From Chalara sp. BL73 (lineage: Eukaryota; Ascomycota; Leotiomycetes; Helotiales), in contig CAKJVC010000012.1 in NCBI GenBank assembly GCA_918026815.1, forward strand, positions 2,480,001 to 2,544,000: a stretch of DNA of 64,000 bases, written 5' to 3'. The position numbers were made by a program, and so were the translations under genes. The notes under the pieces are model-generated. The model was not told the DNA's origin. It did not search any database and saw only the letters and a program-made list of their open reading frames with translations. Below, piece by piece: positions 1 to 13,597 of the stretch. How positions within the stretch are numbered: position 1 is the first letter of the stretch; each line of letters starts with the position of its first letter.

Positions 1-1267
1 GACAAAGAAAGTCAAGACAAATCGATATGTGGAGTACCAGGGCGGAAACCAGCCTTTCACCTGATGGTAAGTGTGTTAGCTAAGGCTATACAGCTGAACC
101 CTTGGTTTTGTGGAACTTACAGTAGCACGAGCATCTGCAAAGTACAGATATGTGAATGCTAAGAATTGAGTAATCAAGGCATATTCAACAGGCATAAACG
201 TCGTAGGCCATGCCACTGCTGGTGCGATAACACCGTACATATATCGACGGTAGCTATGGTATCCTCCATAGCCGGCATACTCTAAGCCCCAGTGCACAGC
301 TCCTAGGAAAGAAATGATCTTTGCAATTATTAGTAGATGAATGCTAGAGAATGGAGGACAAATGAGGACTTACTACAGCACCATATCCGATTTGAATTGG
401 CGTGACCCAATCTAGCAATTGGTGCGCTGTATCTGCGGAGAACTATGCAATGTTAAATCTAGCTTTTGGTAATCCCATGGAATCAATACGCTGCAACATG
501 GCTACTATGCATTTCACTGTTGTTGCGAACGCGATGACTGCTATCCCTATGCCACTTACTAAATAACCTGAACTGTGTGTATTTGCGTGTTTGATTTCCG
601 ATGCTAAGAACTATCAATCACAAAATTAGTCATTGTCCATGTCACACCCGAGAGTATTCCCAAGTCTAAGCCTGCATAACTCGGGCAGAATGCTCACAAG
701 CATACGTACCACTGTAGAAAGAGAGGTTGCTGCATAAGGTAGAACGCCAGCCGCACCAATATAGAGTGATTCCTTCGGAACTTCCCTAAGGGCGAATGTA
801 TCTTTTACAGTATGTAAATCTTGTTTTATCCCAGCAAGCATATCTGCATCATCCTGGTTTCCTCTCCCTTCGAAAACATGGCGTACAGATGATTCACCAG
901 AAACCTCTTCTGGATGTGGTTTGAGAGCGCTCTCTCCTATCTTCTTCTCTAATTTTGTATCAATTTTATCAAATAAGGGGCTGGTTTTGGTTGTGTACAA
1001 GAGCGATGTTGTGGTCAGTCGCGAAAGCAATAGCTTAGCTTGAGGACGCTTGTATTGGCTCAATTGAGGTATTGAAACCCTCCGAACTTTCGGAGAAGCC
1101 GCACTATAACTCGAACGTGAGACAGGGGTCCTCGAGAGGCTCTTGAAGAGTGACTTTGCATCAAGAAGTTAGCAAAGTGAGGGTTCGAAGCTGTCTCGTG
1201 GGAGCTCGAGCTGCGAATGAAGGGGAACCTTCAATTGACATACCTGAGTTGCTGATGAACGAAGCAT
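1..1267 (-). CDS. DUF3429 mitochondrial inner-membrane protein (partial, runs off left edge)
   Basis: The gene is read on the minus strand with exons 1267-1244, 1153-710, 610-560, 442-374, 318-121 and 60 to beyond base 1; every junction keeps frame with GT-AG introns. The first exon encodes only MLRSSATQ and the next continues with a basic, Ser/Arg-rich stretch, a plausible mitochondrial presequence. The family core follows: GAAGVLPYAATSLSTV, then FLASEIKHA, IQIGYGAV, FLGAVHWGLEYAGYGG, PAVAWP, QFLAFTYLYFADARAT and VKGWFPPWYSTYR, matching fungal DUF3429 proteins annotated as mitochondrial inner-membrane proteins with several membrane segments. The start was placed on the upstream 24-bp exon because the longer second exon has no in-frame ATG before an upstream stop. 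The C-terminus lies outside the window. Molecular function of the family is not established. Family assignment is confident; the first exon is an inference. Confidence 0.85.
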
Positions 1268-1868
1268 GTTGAAGCTTGTCCAGGCTTATTTACAGAGTCT
1301 CTGCGTCTGACCTCTGTCTTTATTGCCTAGAGAAGCCCTCAGATTATCTAGCAAGTGAAATGATTAATTAACTTTTAAACGATTGTGAAGCTTGTCGAGC
1401 TCGTTCCCAAGGATATAGTTATAAATATTCTATGACGTAGGGCTCTGCCAAGCCTCAGATCATGGCAGGCATCGCAATTTTTAGGTGACAGTCAATTGTA
1501 TGGGAATGATGAAGGATTCACATCACATTCAACCCGATCACTCTATTCCGCTCCTCTCCTTTTCAGTGAGCTCATACGCGTCATATTTGCCAGACGGGTT
1601 GTAATATTCTTCAATATTTGCTGACCATAATTGCCCCTGCACTTTCTGTCAGATAGCGGGGAACATCATCAACACGACGACGACACGGTAATACCTTGCG
1701 CATTTATCAAGAGAAAGACCTATGCGATACGACTCTAGACAAAGCTCATAAATAGAATGGAGTGAGGCGTACCGCGCGACCTATTCATTCCGCAGATGTG
1801 CCGGACCAAATTTCGATAAGAGGCTTCATCAAGAGTCCCTGCCAGGGTGACGGCGGCCACAAGACAGG
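1268..1868. promoter_or_regulatory. Shared upstream region of the DUF3429 gene and VPS13
   Basis: This 601-bp gap lies between two divergent start codons and has no convincing ORF. It should hold both promoters and 5' leaders. No TATA box or other named element stands out. Confidence 0.5.
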
Positions 1869-4800
1869 ATGTTGGAAGGCCTCGTGGCATCGCTGCTGAA
1901 TCGCTTCCTGGGCATGTATATAAGGAATTTTGACCCAGGACAGCTCAAGGTTGGGATATGGTCAGGCGATGTGAAGTTACGAGACCTGGAGTTGAGAAGA
2001 GAAGCTCTGGATCAGCTAAAACTCCCAATAAACGTGATGGAAGGACATCTAGGGCAGCTCACATTAAAAATACCTTGGTCAAATTTGGGTGGAGCACCTG
2101 TGAAGGTTTACATCGAGGATGTATTTGTGCTGGCTGCCCCCAAAGAAGATGCGGAGTGGGACGAAGAGGAGGAGGAGCGCAGGAAGCAAGCTGTGAAAAT
2201 CGAAAAACTTGACAGTGCTGAAATTTTGAAGGAGCGCAACCAGGAGGGTATGACTACAGAAGAGCAGAAAAAGAATCAGAGCTTTACAGACAGTTTGGTC
2301 ACCAAGATAGTCGACAATCTTCAAATCACGGTCAAGAACATACACATTCGCTATGAAGACTCCATTTCGGCTCCAGGCCATCCTTTTGGTCTGGGCTTCA
2401 CACTGGAAGAATTTAGTGCATTCAGTACTGATGAGCAGTGGAAACCTACATTTATACAAGATTCGTCCAAATCCACCCATAAGCTTGCTACTTTAGGTGC
2501 TTTAGCAATTTACTGGGATACGGATGCAGACCTGCTAGGAACTGGAAGGGAGGCGGAGGTAGCAGATGCTAAGGTTGCTACACACGAGGAGATGATGGTC
2601 AAATTTAAGGAGATGATTGCGAGGGGCGATGACTCAGATCTCACGAATCATCAATTTATCTTGAAGCCCGTCAGTGGTCAGGCGAAGATTGAGATTGATC
2701 ATTCTGGCAAAACAGATAAACCTAAATTTTCTGCTGGATTAGTATTTGATAAAATTGGATTGGAGTTGGATGATGATCAATACAGAGATGCTCTCATGTT
2801 GGTTGACTTGTTCCACTACTTCATTCGACATCAAGAATACAAAAAGCTACAGCCTAAAGGCGTTACACCTAAGGAGGATCCTAGAGCATGGCTTAAGTTT
2901 GCCGGTGATGCTGTTTTGAGCAAGATCCACGATCGGAATCGCCGCTGGTCTTGGGCCTTTTTCAAGGAGCGCAGGGATGACCGAATTCGTTACATTGAGC
3001 TATTTAAAAAGAAGAAGAAACAAGCGGATCCACTGACTGCGGACGAGGCAACGGAGCTGAGCAAGCTCGAGTGGAAACTGACCTACGAAGATATGCGCTT
3101 CTGGAGATCTCTTGCTAGAAATCAACTTAAAAAAGAAAATGCTGGTGTCAATAAGGCAGCTGCCAGTAAGCAAAAGCAAGGATGGATAGCTTGGGCGTGG
3201 GGTTCCAAGCCTCAGGAGGAGGAAGATCCCGAGATAACCATGACTGAAGAACAACGCAAAGAGTTGTACGATGCCATTGATTGGGATGAGAAAACTGCAT
3301 TGGCTGAGAGCGTGGACTTGCCGAAAGATACGGTCAAGCTTCAAATAGACGCATCGCTTAATACAGGCAGTTTTACTCTCAAGCGTGATCCGCACGACAA
3401 GGTAGTGGAAGTGCTTGGTTTATATTTTGATGGTTTCCGTGCTAAGTTCCTCCAACGGCCCGAGTCATTCCTGGCAAATGTCAAGTTGGGTGGACTGAGA
3501 GTCAATGATGGGACAACTCCAGACAGCTTGTTCACCCAAATTGTCCGTGTTAAGGACGCGCCAGATGAGCCAGTGACAAGACCACAGGTTGATGGTGCCG
3601 ATGAGGACGTAGTCGATGTTATTGATCCGTTCTTCGAATTTGAATTTGAGCATGGTCCGCTAGATGGAATGAGTGATCTTGCTTTGACTGCAAAGCTGAA
3701 GCCTCTGGAGATCATCTGGAATCCACACTTCTTTGTTGGTATCATGCAATTCTTCAAACCTCCAGAGAGACATATGGAATCCATCGGAGCTTTGATGGAG
3801 AGTGCTGGCGCAACAGTTGAAGGCTTACGACAGCAAACACGAGCAGGTCTTGAATTTGCGTTAGAAGAGCACAAGACCTTGAACGCCAAGTTGGATCTCC
3901 AGGCGCCTCTTCTGATTATTCCCGAGAGTATAACGACAAGATCGTCCGTTTGTATGATCCTCGACGCTGGTCATGTCAGTGTCAATAGCAAACTTGTTGA
4001 TCATGACACTATAAAGGAAGTTCAGTCAAAGCAGAGACAATCATACTCCGAAGAAGATTATAAGCGACTTGAGTCATTGATGTATGACAAGTTCCTGGTT
4101 AAGCTTTCATCTACACAGCTTCTCATCGGACCATCTATTGAGGAAACTAAAGCTCAGCTAGTCGATCGAGATGAGTTTAAGTCGATGCACGTTGTCGAAA
4201 AGATCAATGTAGATTTTATCGTGGAACTTTCCATCATCCCCAAGGCTCCTAACTTGCCGAAGGTCCGGGTTTCTGGAACTCTACCGGTGCTGCATGCTTT
4301 AGTCTCTGATCAGAAGTATAAGAGCTTGATGAAAATTATTAATGTGGCAATTTCCGCTTTTGACAACGGTGAACTACCAGCCCAAGCTGCACAGACTAAG
4401 AAGAAGCAGACTGAAAAGCCTCGACCACTCAGCAGTATATCGACAAAGTCAGATAAGACACGAGATCGGACAGCTTCCACTTCATTCCAGTTTTCCACTC
4501 AAGAAGCAATCATTCTTCAAGAATCTGACGACGACGACGACTCAGCTGTTTTTGAAGATGCGTCCCTAGGGAATATGGACGAAAGTCTTAGAATTCAGCA
4601 ACGCCACATCGAGCTCAAGTTTAGTGTGGAGACTCTGCGAGGATCTTTGTATAGAAGTGATCCTTCAGGACAGAAGCCAGACCAGCTTTTAGTCGAAGCT
4701 GTGGCTAAGAACTTTGGTTTGGGACTTTGCGTGCGCCCTTACGACATCGTGATTGAGCCATCGTTGGGATCAATTGTCGTTGATGACTACGTGGAAAATC

Positions 4801-7800
4801 CCCCAGCTGAGTTCAAGTCGATTGTTTCTTCCGGGGATAATGACTCTAACGACAAGAAAGACCTTATTAGCATCAAAATTGTCAAAGTCAATCCAAAATC
4901 ACCAGAGTTCATGCCGAAATACGACGGCGTCGAGATCAATATTGATGTAGACGTCTCAACCGTCAACCTCGTGGTGACAAGAAAGACTTTGCTTACACTT
5001 TTGGACTTTATTCTAATTACATTCACAAACCAGGATGCTCAACCTCCCTCCGCCGAGTCCACATCCAAAGATCTGTTCGAAGGACCAAATGATGAGCTAG
5101 AGACGGACTCACCGGAGCCATCCCAAACACAATCCGGATCTATACGTATTAAAGTTGGACTCAAGAGTGTTCATCTCATTCTCAATAACGATGGGATTCG
5201 CTTAGCTACCCTGTCTCTTTCTCGTGCGGATGTTGGTATATTCATTCTGAATCCAACAATGCGTATCGCTGCAAAGTTGGGGGATCTCACCTTGCTCGAT
5301 GATGTGAATCAAGGTGCCTCTAAAGATTCGAACCTTCGGAAGCTGATTACCATCCAAGGAAAAGAACTAGCCGATTTCCGCTACGAGACGTTTGACTCGC
5401 AACGTCCTGAAACATATCCAGGCTATGACAGTTCAATATTTCTCCATGCTGGCTCTATAAAATTGAACTTTGTCGAGGAGCCGTTTAGAAAGATTATCGA
5501 CTTCGTCGTAAAGTTTGGGAAGATGCAGGCTATCTTTAATGCTGCGAGACAGGCTGCAGCAAACCAAGCGACTCAGATTCAAAATTCTACGGGGCGTTTC
5601 AAGTTTGATGTCAACATTAAGACGCCAATCGTGGTCTTCCCGCGCGTGATGATAGCTGGGCGTCCCAAGCGAGATTTGATTACAGCTTACCTAGGTGAAA
5701 TCTATGCCGAGAATAAATTTGTACCTTTGGATGACTCGAAGGACTCACAGATCGCAACAAAACTATCCGCTGGTATTCGAAATATCCGACTGACCTCTGA
5801 GTTTTATTTTGAAAATGAACAATACGAAGAGCTTGAACTTATTGACAAGGTCGATCTTAGCTTCTTGATGACATATGCAGAGCATACCTCTAAGAGCAAG
5901 AGGCCAGACATGGAGATCGAAGGCAGTATGACAGACTTTAATCTAAGGTTGACTCAGGTCCAACTTAAATTTCTCCTGGAGTTAGCCAAATCTGTTCCTG
6001 CAGCGTTTACTGTCGACTCTAAAGAGAGTGAGCAACAAGCCATCGAAGACGTTCCAAAATCGACAGCAAGAGAGGCAAGCGCGATCATCTCGCCAGAGAG
6101 AGAACAGAAAGACAACAATATGCTCATTGATCTTGGCCCTGAATTAGGAGTTCAAGATTCCGATAGCTGGACCGAGCTCGATCTTGCTTTCCATGTCCAT
6201 ACCGTTGGTCTGGAGCTTATATTAGCCAAGGAAGACGAACCTGTTGGTGATCTTAACTCCGCAAGTTTGTCGAAGTTTTCTCTGGATGATACAAAAGTCA
6301 AGTTGCGCATGATTACTGATGGGTCACTCGAATCAGAACTCTTAATACAATCCTTCACGATCTTGGATAGCAGGAAGAGAGAAATCAACAAGTTCAGGAA
6401 GATCATGGAATCGGCAAACAGTGATGTTCAACAATTCATGGCTAGTGTGACCATCTCTGGTGGTGTTGAACGCAATTTAATTGCTATAGTTGCTGTAGAC
6501 AGCCCTAGGGTCATATTTGCGCTTGACTATTTGTTTGCCCTTCAATCCTTCGTGACCGAAGGCCTTGATGTTGACGAACCTCTTGCCATGGAGGATGATG
6601 ATAGCAATATTAGTTCTGGCGATGTTTCGGAGACAGACTCTGCAGTGCTCTCACGGGCGACCTCTCGACAAGCAAAATCTGTCGTTTCAACACGAGATCA
6701 GGGCACTGAGAAGGCTCAGGAATCATCAATGAATGTTGCTTTTAGGGTCAATATTGTCGATGCACAAATTATCTTGATTGCAAATCCTCTCAGCTCCGGC
6801 TCTGAAGCGATCGTCCTTGAAACTAAACAAGTCCTGATGTCACAGCAGCACTCTCTTACTTTGCAAGTCTCTCAAATGGGAATGTTCTTGTGTCGGATGG
6901 ATAGATTCAAAGATTCTCGCTTAAAGATATTAGATGAGTTCTCGCTGCAAATGTCCATGGACAGCTCCAAACAAGATGTGACTAGCCTTCACATCGATAT
7001 AGAACCGCTTGTACTTCGTCTATCCCTTCGCGACATTCTTTTGGCGACTCAGATTGTTCGAAAAGCGTCAGAACTCTCTGGAAACGATGATGATAATAAC
7101 GTCAGCGCTGCAGATGAGAAAGCGAAACTGCTTAAAGCAGGCGACTCTGGAGGATTGAAACGGCGAACAGCGAGCGGGAAAGGAGTTTCGACCATGGGCA
7201 AAAAGACTAAGCCAAAAACCAATACATCGCCGCGCACTGTTACACCAGCTGGGAAACACTTTTTGAAAAAACGAGAGGAACTAACAGCCAACTTGGATGG
7301 CATTCGTATCGTTGTTATTGGCGATCTCCACGAACTTCCGATTCTCAATCTCAGTGTGAAAAATTTCAATGTTTCTGCTACTGATTGGAGTAGTCGTCTC
7401 AGTGTTGGAACTGAAATTGACATTTTCATCGACATCTACAACTTTTCAAAGTCCGCTTGGGAGCCCCTCGTCGAGCCATGGCAGCTTGGAGTAAGAGCTC
7501 ACAGAGATTTTGACCCAGATTGTATGTCTGTAGAGTTGACATCACCAAAAATGCTGGAACTCACTGTTACTTCTGCAACCATCGCGTTAGCATCAAAATC
7601 CGCAGATTTCCTGTCCCAAGACGAGGATGTGCTGTCAAAACCTCGGGGGGTTGAAGCACCATATAAGATTCGGAATTTTACAGGCTTCGAGCTCAGTGTA
7701 TGGGCAGATCTTCCTTCTGATGACAACAATATGTCAGCGAAGCTCGAGGACGGGGAGGAAGCTCCCTGGCGATTCGAAGACTGGGAGAAAATGAGAGAAA

Positions 7801-10800
7801 ATCTTTCTCCGGAAAGTACTTCTGGCGCTGTAGGTATCAGGCTGGAAGGCAGTGGATTCGACAGTATCAGCAAAATATCGGTCAACCGAGAGGGCGAGAC
7901 GCTATATCGACTTCGGCCAAACAAGGATAGTGTTACTCATCGCCTTCTGGTAGAGGTAAAGCTAGGCGCTGATAACGTCAAGTACATCACATTCCGTTCG
8001 CCGCTTCTAGTGGAAAATCATACACAGATACCTGTAGAACTGGCTGTATATGATTCTGCGGAGGGCCATCTACTCAAAATCGAGAAGATCGCCCCTGGAG
8101 AAGCCAGACCTGCCCCTGTAGGTGCAGCCTATCTCAAATCACTCCTCGTCAGACCGGATCAAGGCTTTGGATACTCTTGGTCAACAGAGTTTTTGTGGTG
8201 GAGAGATCTCCTCAAAAGACCAACGCGTACGTTAACTTGCAACGGCGAGAATGACAAGCAAACCCCTCCCTTTTATTTTCAAATGAATGCGAACTACGAT
8301 AAGACAAATCCTAGGGCGAGGTAAGCGCGAAACATTATTTTCTGTAAATATGTGCTAATTTTAACATAGCGATTATCCATATATGAGGATTCGACTTTCC
8401 GCCCCAGTTGAACTAGAGAACCTGCTTCCCTACGACTTCAAATATCGTATATATGATAAGAATACGAAGAAAGATTGGACAAACTTTCTTCGGAAAGGGG
8501 GGCTTAGCCCGGTTCATGTTGTCGAATTGTCACATCTATTACTTATGAGTATTGATATGCAAGATACGCCTTTCAAGCCTAGCGATTTCGCAATCATCAA
8601 CTCAAATAATCAAGAAGATTTCCGCAGAGAGTCCAACTTGATCTGTAAAGATCAGGATGGTTTGGTTTTAAGTCTCAAGCTTCATTATTTCAAGATACCG
8701 GACAGCGGTGGCGCCTTCAGAGTGACGGTCTATAGCCCTTATGTCATTCTCAATAAGACAGGGTTGGAGCTTAACGTTAGAGCAAAATCGCTTCTTCAGC
8801 AGGCGAGGACAGCGGCAGGTCAGGGCATGCTTGCAAATGCAGCTGGTACAGACAGACGCAAAGCAGTTCCTTACATGTTCGCATTCGGGGCCGATGATCA
8901 GAGAAACCGTGCTCTTCTAAAGGTTGGAGAGTCAAGCTGGAGTAAACCACAGAGTTTTGATGCCATCGGAAGCACGATCGATGTGGTGCTTCCATCAGCG
9001 TCCAAGAACACGGAAATTCATGTCGGAATCACCATCGAACCAGGAGAAGGAAAGTACAAGATGACCAAAGTTGTCACACTTGCTCCTCGATTCACCTTAA
9101 AAAATCGAATGAATGAAGAAATTCTTGTTCGAGAGCCAGGGTCCTCGGAGCTATTCACGCTCAATTCTCAGGCATTACAGCCACTACACTTTCTCCAGAA
9201 GTCTCCTGTCAAGCAGCTGTCACTTTGTTTCCCTGGGGTGAACAACCAGTGGTCATCTCCATTCAGCATCTCGGATCTTGGCACTACTCACGTGAAACTG
9301 GCAAAAGTAGGACAACGGCAAAAGCTCATACGAGTTGAAGTTTTGATGGAGAATGCCACTATATTCTTACACATTAGTGCTGAGACGAAAAACTGGCCAT
9401 TCTCAATGCGAAATGAGAGCGATACGGAATTCACATTCTTCCAAGCAAATCCGAACATTGATGACGATAATGTAGAGGACAGGTCCGGATGGCGGCCTAT
9501 CAGATACCGACTGCCGCCAAGGAGTATCATGCCTTATGCCTGGGACTATCCTGCTGCGAAACAAAAGGAATTGGTTATCACTGCCAATGGCAAAGAGCGA
9601 CATGTAAAGCTTGCGGAAATTGGCAATCTAATACCTATGAAGATACCAGCCGGAACTAATTCAAGGGAGCAAAAGATAATTGATTTGAACGTCGCGGCCG
9701 ATGGTCCCACTCAGGTGCTAATTCTGTCTAATTACAAGGCATCAAAGAGTCTATATAAGCAAAAATCTCGCTCAGAGTCAAATACTAGTTTAGCTGGTGG
9801 GTTTGAGGTTAAATCACAAGACACCAACATCAATTTCCGAGCGCAGCTGAAGCTCGCTGGATTGGGAATCTCATTGATCAATCAACAGCTGAAAGAGTTG
9901 GCTTATGTCACCTTCAGGGATATTTCTCTTGGGTACACTGAATCTCCCTTATACCAGACTATCACAGCCTCAATCAAGTGGATCCAGATTGATAATCAGC
10001 TGTATGGTGGCATATTTCCAATGATTTTGTACCCTAGCGTTGTACCGAAGAATACGCAGGAGACGGAATCACACCCGTCAGTCCACTTTCAGGTGACTCG
10101 AGTCAAAGACGACTCATTTGGTGTTCTCTACATAAAGTACGCCACCGTTCTTCTGCAACAGATGACCCTCGAAATAGATGAAGACTTTGTGTATGCGCTC
10201 TTGGAATTTTCGAAAGTCCCTGGTGCAAGCTGGTCGGAGACGCATGAAGGCGTGTTATGTGACGAGAGCTTGGACATTCCAGAGCCAAGAAATGACCAGC
10301 AAGGACAAGACATCTACTTTGAGTTACTCAATATCCAGCCTATGCAACTTGATCTTTCTTTCGTTCGCACTGAACGGGTCAACGTTGAAGATAAGACTTC
10401 ATCCAGAAATCCTCTTATGTTCTTCCTGAACGTGCTTACGATGGCTATTGGCAACATCAATGACGCTCCAGTCCGCCTTAACGCCTTAATGTTAGAAAAC
10501 GCTCGAATGTCATCAACAGTTCTCATACAAAATGTCTCGAATCACTATTCCCAAGAAGCTTTGTATCAGGTTCACAAGATTCTTGGCTCGGCAGATTTCT
10601 TAGGAAATCCTGTTGGGCTCTTCAACAATATTAGCTCTGGAGTTGCAGACATTTTCTATGAGCCATATCAAGGCTTCATCATGTCTGGTGATAGGCCGGA
10701 GCTTTTGGGACTTGGTATCGCCAAAGGTGCTACGAGTTTCGTTAAGAAGTCCGTCTTTGGCTTTTCTGACAGTTTCTCGAAGTTTACGGGTAGTATTGCG

Positions 10801-11529
10801 AAGGGCCTCGCAGAGGCCACTATGGATAAACAATTTCAAGATCGTCGCCGTATGACACGGTCAAGAAATCGACCGAAGCACGCACTCTACGGCGTTACGG
10901 CAGGTGCCAATTCCTTTGTTACCAGTTTAGCAAGTGGGGTAGGCGGCCTTGCACGTAAGCCCCTCGAAGGCGCTGAACAGGAGGGCGTTGCTGGCTTCTT
11001 CAAGGGTGTAGGCAAAGGTGTCCTTGGGCTTGCGACAAAGCCAGCCATTGGTGTATTCGATCTTGCATCCAACGTGAGCGAAGGCATCCGAAACACTACC
11101 ACAGTGTTTGATGCCGATGGTCTCGACCGTGTCCGTCTGACGCGCTTTATTGGTCAGGATGGTATCGTTCGTCCGTACTCCCAGCGAGAGGCTTTGGGCC
11201 AATTCTGGCTTAAACAGCTCGATAATGGAAAGTACTTCAATGAATCGTACATCGCACATTTAGAACTTCCAAGAGAGGATATCGTGGTAATGTTGACTTA
11301 CACGAGGATATTACAAATCAGAGCCAAGAAGCTAACAAGCTCGAGCGATGTTCCCTTGAAGGATATTAAGGTCATCAGTAAGGAGAGATCGGGTTTGGCA
11401 GTGACGTTAAAGGGGGGCTTGAGTGGGCCGTTCATTCCGGTTAGTGAGGAAAGTAGTAGGAATTTCTTGTACAAGAAGATTGGGATTGCGGTTGCGGAGT
11501 TTAACAAAAAGTATATGATGAAGGAATAG
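1869..11529 (+). CDS. VPS13: Vacuolar protein sorting-associated protein 13, bridge-like lipid transfer protein
   Basis: There are two exons, 1869-8320 and 8370-11529, joined across a 49-bp intron (AG|C, Ser), giving 3203 residues, close to the 3144 of yeast Vps13. The N-terminus (MLEGLVASLLNRFLGMYI, then a Leu/Arg-rich helix and IPWSNLGGAPVKVYIEDV) is a classical chorein domain, about residues 1-115. A long run of amphipathic beta repeats follows, which in the family forms the hydrophobic groove moving phospholipids between membranes. The VAB/SHR-BD adaptor-binding region starts near residue 1925 (APYKIRNFTGFELSVWAD). The C-terminal VPS13_C region lies around residues 2880-3080 (LLGLGIAKGATSFVKKSVFG), followed by a PH-like end. 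Acidic linkers occur near residues 880-900 and 1575-1590. The yeast protein acts at vacuole, mitochondrial, endosomal and prospore membranes. The ATG sits directly before the conserved chorein start. Confidence 0.97.
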
Positions 11530-12777
11530 ATACGAGCATAGCATACGAATGGATATGAGCATGGCATATGATGCTACGGCGTTTTGCATTTCCATTAGCC
11601 TAGAGATTGAGCACATATATTGATATCTTTAGAACCACCTCCTTTTTATCATATTTTTTGAGACCGGAGTCTCCTAAATTTTCATCAGCATCACATTAGA
11701 AAAGCGAAGCAAAGCCTCTTGAACGATCGAGTAGCCAACCAATGTCCCATATTTATTGAAACAGTTTATGTCTCTGTTGATGATTGACTGTCCTCAAAGA
11801 GAACCACCTAAGTTGCGTATGCAAGACCTTTTTTTGACACGACACTCTCATACCATTTTAGTAAGTATTCCTTCGGTGCATTACGGTCCGTAACAGCAAT
11901 GGCTGGTTCTAGTTATGCACCATATAAACACTTACAACGACTCCTTCTCCTTATCATTATCATTTACAGCAAAGTAATTCTCGTCTGAGCACATTAGGAT
12001 ATTGAGCCTTGAAAGCACCCTACTTTTGAACGTCAAACATCAGATATCAAAGATGGATATCCCAGGGCAAAGCACCAAACTCTTATATCCATGTACATAA
12101 TTCTTTGAGAGCAAAAGCATTACTGATTTATCTCACCGCCAACCTATGGACTGGGAGATAGGCAGACTTCAGGACTTGGATAATTAGGATGCGATAGATA
12201 CTGTGGCAGAGGAAGGGATGATGGAAGGGCTGCTTGCAGAAGTGGCGACTGATATTGGATTGAAGATGTACCAGACATGCTTGGTAGGAAAATAGAAGCC
12301 GTTGAGGGGGGAAATGGTGTGGATTCTGAGAGGTGGATATGTTTTTCGAACATTTTGGGAATATAGATCTTCGTAAAGACCTTTGATTGGATTTTCAGTG
12401 CTAGACCGACTACTAAATTTATGGTAAACCTTACTTACAATATAAAAAGCGCCTTCATGGCAACTATGCCCAGTGACATCCAGCCTATGAATGTCCTACT
12501 TAGAAGAGAGATAATTGGCCCTCATAATCACAAATTGTTTTTTATACAATTAATCACTAAGCTCTACAGGCCTATAATAAAAGAGTACATTCTGCTAATC
12601 TTCTCTGCTCTTTTATCTTCAGACAAAAATATCATTTCTGAGTATTCCAGACGCCATTAAGATTATAATCCCTAATATAATACCACCGACCATCACAGAC
12701 ATTTTGGTCGCAACTCGCCAAGAAAAAATATTCCTCCATATAATCTACATAGTTGAGATATCCCATTAGGGAACGAT
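11530..12777. other. Intergenic region
   Basis: This is AT-rich sequence following VPS13. It holds only short, compositionally biased ORFs (for example a Pro/Ser-rich 69-codon frame at 12353-12144 minus and an AT-rich 79-codon frame at 12421-12660), which I do not accept as genes. No repeat or RNA gene is evident. Confidence 0.4.
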
Positions 12778-13366
12778 ATGCCTGGTGGATCTAATAACTC
12801 AGCAAAAAGAGGAGGAAAATACGGCAAAGACAATCAACCAAAGAAAACCCAAGATATGGTGGCTTCAAGTTCCAGCGCAGCTGATCCCAACGAAGGCAGA
12901 GGCAAAGGATCGGTACTTGACCCCAAATTTGCGTGGACCTGCTGTGTATGTGCTGAGCATAACGTGAGTATCTTCAGATTTCAATCTTAATTCAAAATTT
13001 GGATTGTAAGATTTGGGATATCACAACTAATCATGCTGTCATCAAAAGGAAGATAGGTTGAACGCAGCAGAGCACACGAAATGTTATTATTGCGACTACA
13101 GTCACGAGAAATGTGACAAATGTGTATTAGTAGCAGTGCCATGGGATTTTATAGCCGAGTCCCAAGAGATGAACGGCGAGGGACTTCCTAGAGCAGTACG
13201 CAGGCAATCTGAGAAAGAGCTCGCAGTTATTCAAAAGGAGATGGAGAGGGTTGCGGCAAAGAAGCACGAGGCGGAGCTTAGGAGAAAAGAAAAAGAACGA
13301 CAAACGAAGAAGAAAGAAAGGAGAGAAGAAAGAGAAGCAGAGGCGGAACGATTGAGAGAAGAATAA
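12778..13366 (+). CDS. Uncharacterised cysteine-rich (zinc-binding-like) protein with charged C-terminus
   Basis: Two exons, 12778-12963 and 13049-13366, join in phase 0 and give 167 residues. After a polar N-terminus come two Cys pairs on either side of the intron: WTCCVCAEHN, then NAAEHTKCYYCDYSHEKCDKC. The regular CxxC spacing suggests a small zinc-binding module. Residues from about 105 onward are an almost uninterrupted Lys/Arg/Glu helix, probably coiled coil. The frame stops at TAA 13364-13366, but the same frame stays open for a further 77 codons to 13597, so the true product may be longer (see findings). I do not recognise a named family; similar small CxxC proteins are common in ascomycetes. 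The gene is likely real because the intron restores a conserved-looking Cys array. Confidence 0.7.
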
Positions 13367-13597
13367 TTAGTGGAGGAGGCAGAAGCAGAGGAAGAAATGA
13401 GTGGAAGCGGAAAGGGTAAAGGAGAAGAGATAGATCTTCCAGACAGGAGCAGAGAGGGAGAGGTAGGGCCTGGTAGCGACCACGGACATCCAACGGATAA
13501 TGGGGAGGGGAGCTCCAGGGGAAGTCACCGAGGTGGCGGCAGTGGCAGCAAGAGCCACTCTGGTAAGAGAAAACACGAAGGAATGGACAAGCACTGA
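13367..13597 (+). other. Open in-frame tail downstream of the TAA at 13364
   Basis: Immediately after the stop of the cysteine-rich gene the same frame continues with Glu-rich sequence (EEAEAEEEMSGSGKGKG) and then Ser/Gly/His-rich sequence ending SGKRKHEGMDKH. The charged composition continues smoothly from the preceding exon, so this was probably once coding, or is reached by readthrough or by splicing around the stop. It has no good ATG of its own. Confidence 0.45.

Noticed and set aside
12144..12353. 69-codon minus-strand ORF rich in Pro and Ser.
   Set aside because: Low complexity, no domain, no splice partner, and in an otherwise empty interval.
12421..12660. 79-codon plus-strand ORF.
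   Set aside because: AT-driven composition (Ile/Lys/Asn/Leu) and no recognisable motif.
13367..13597. Independent gene for the tail downstream of the cysteine-rich gene.
   Set aside because: Only a GTG could start it and it is in frame with the preceding gene, so it is better explained as a cut-off extension.
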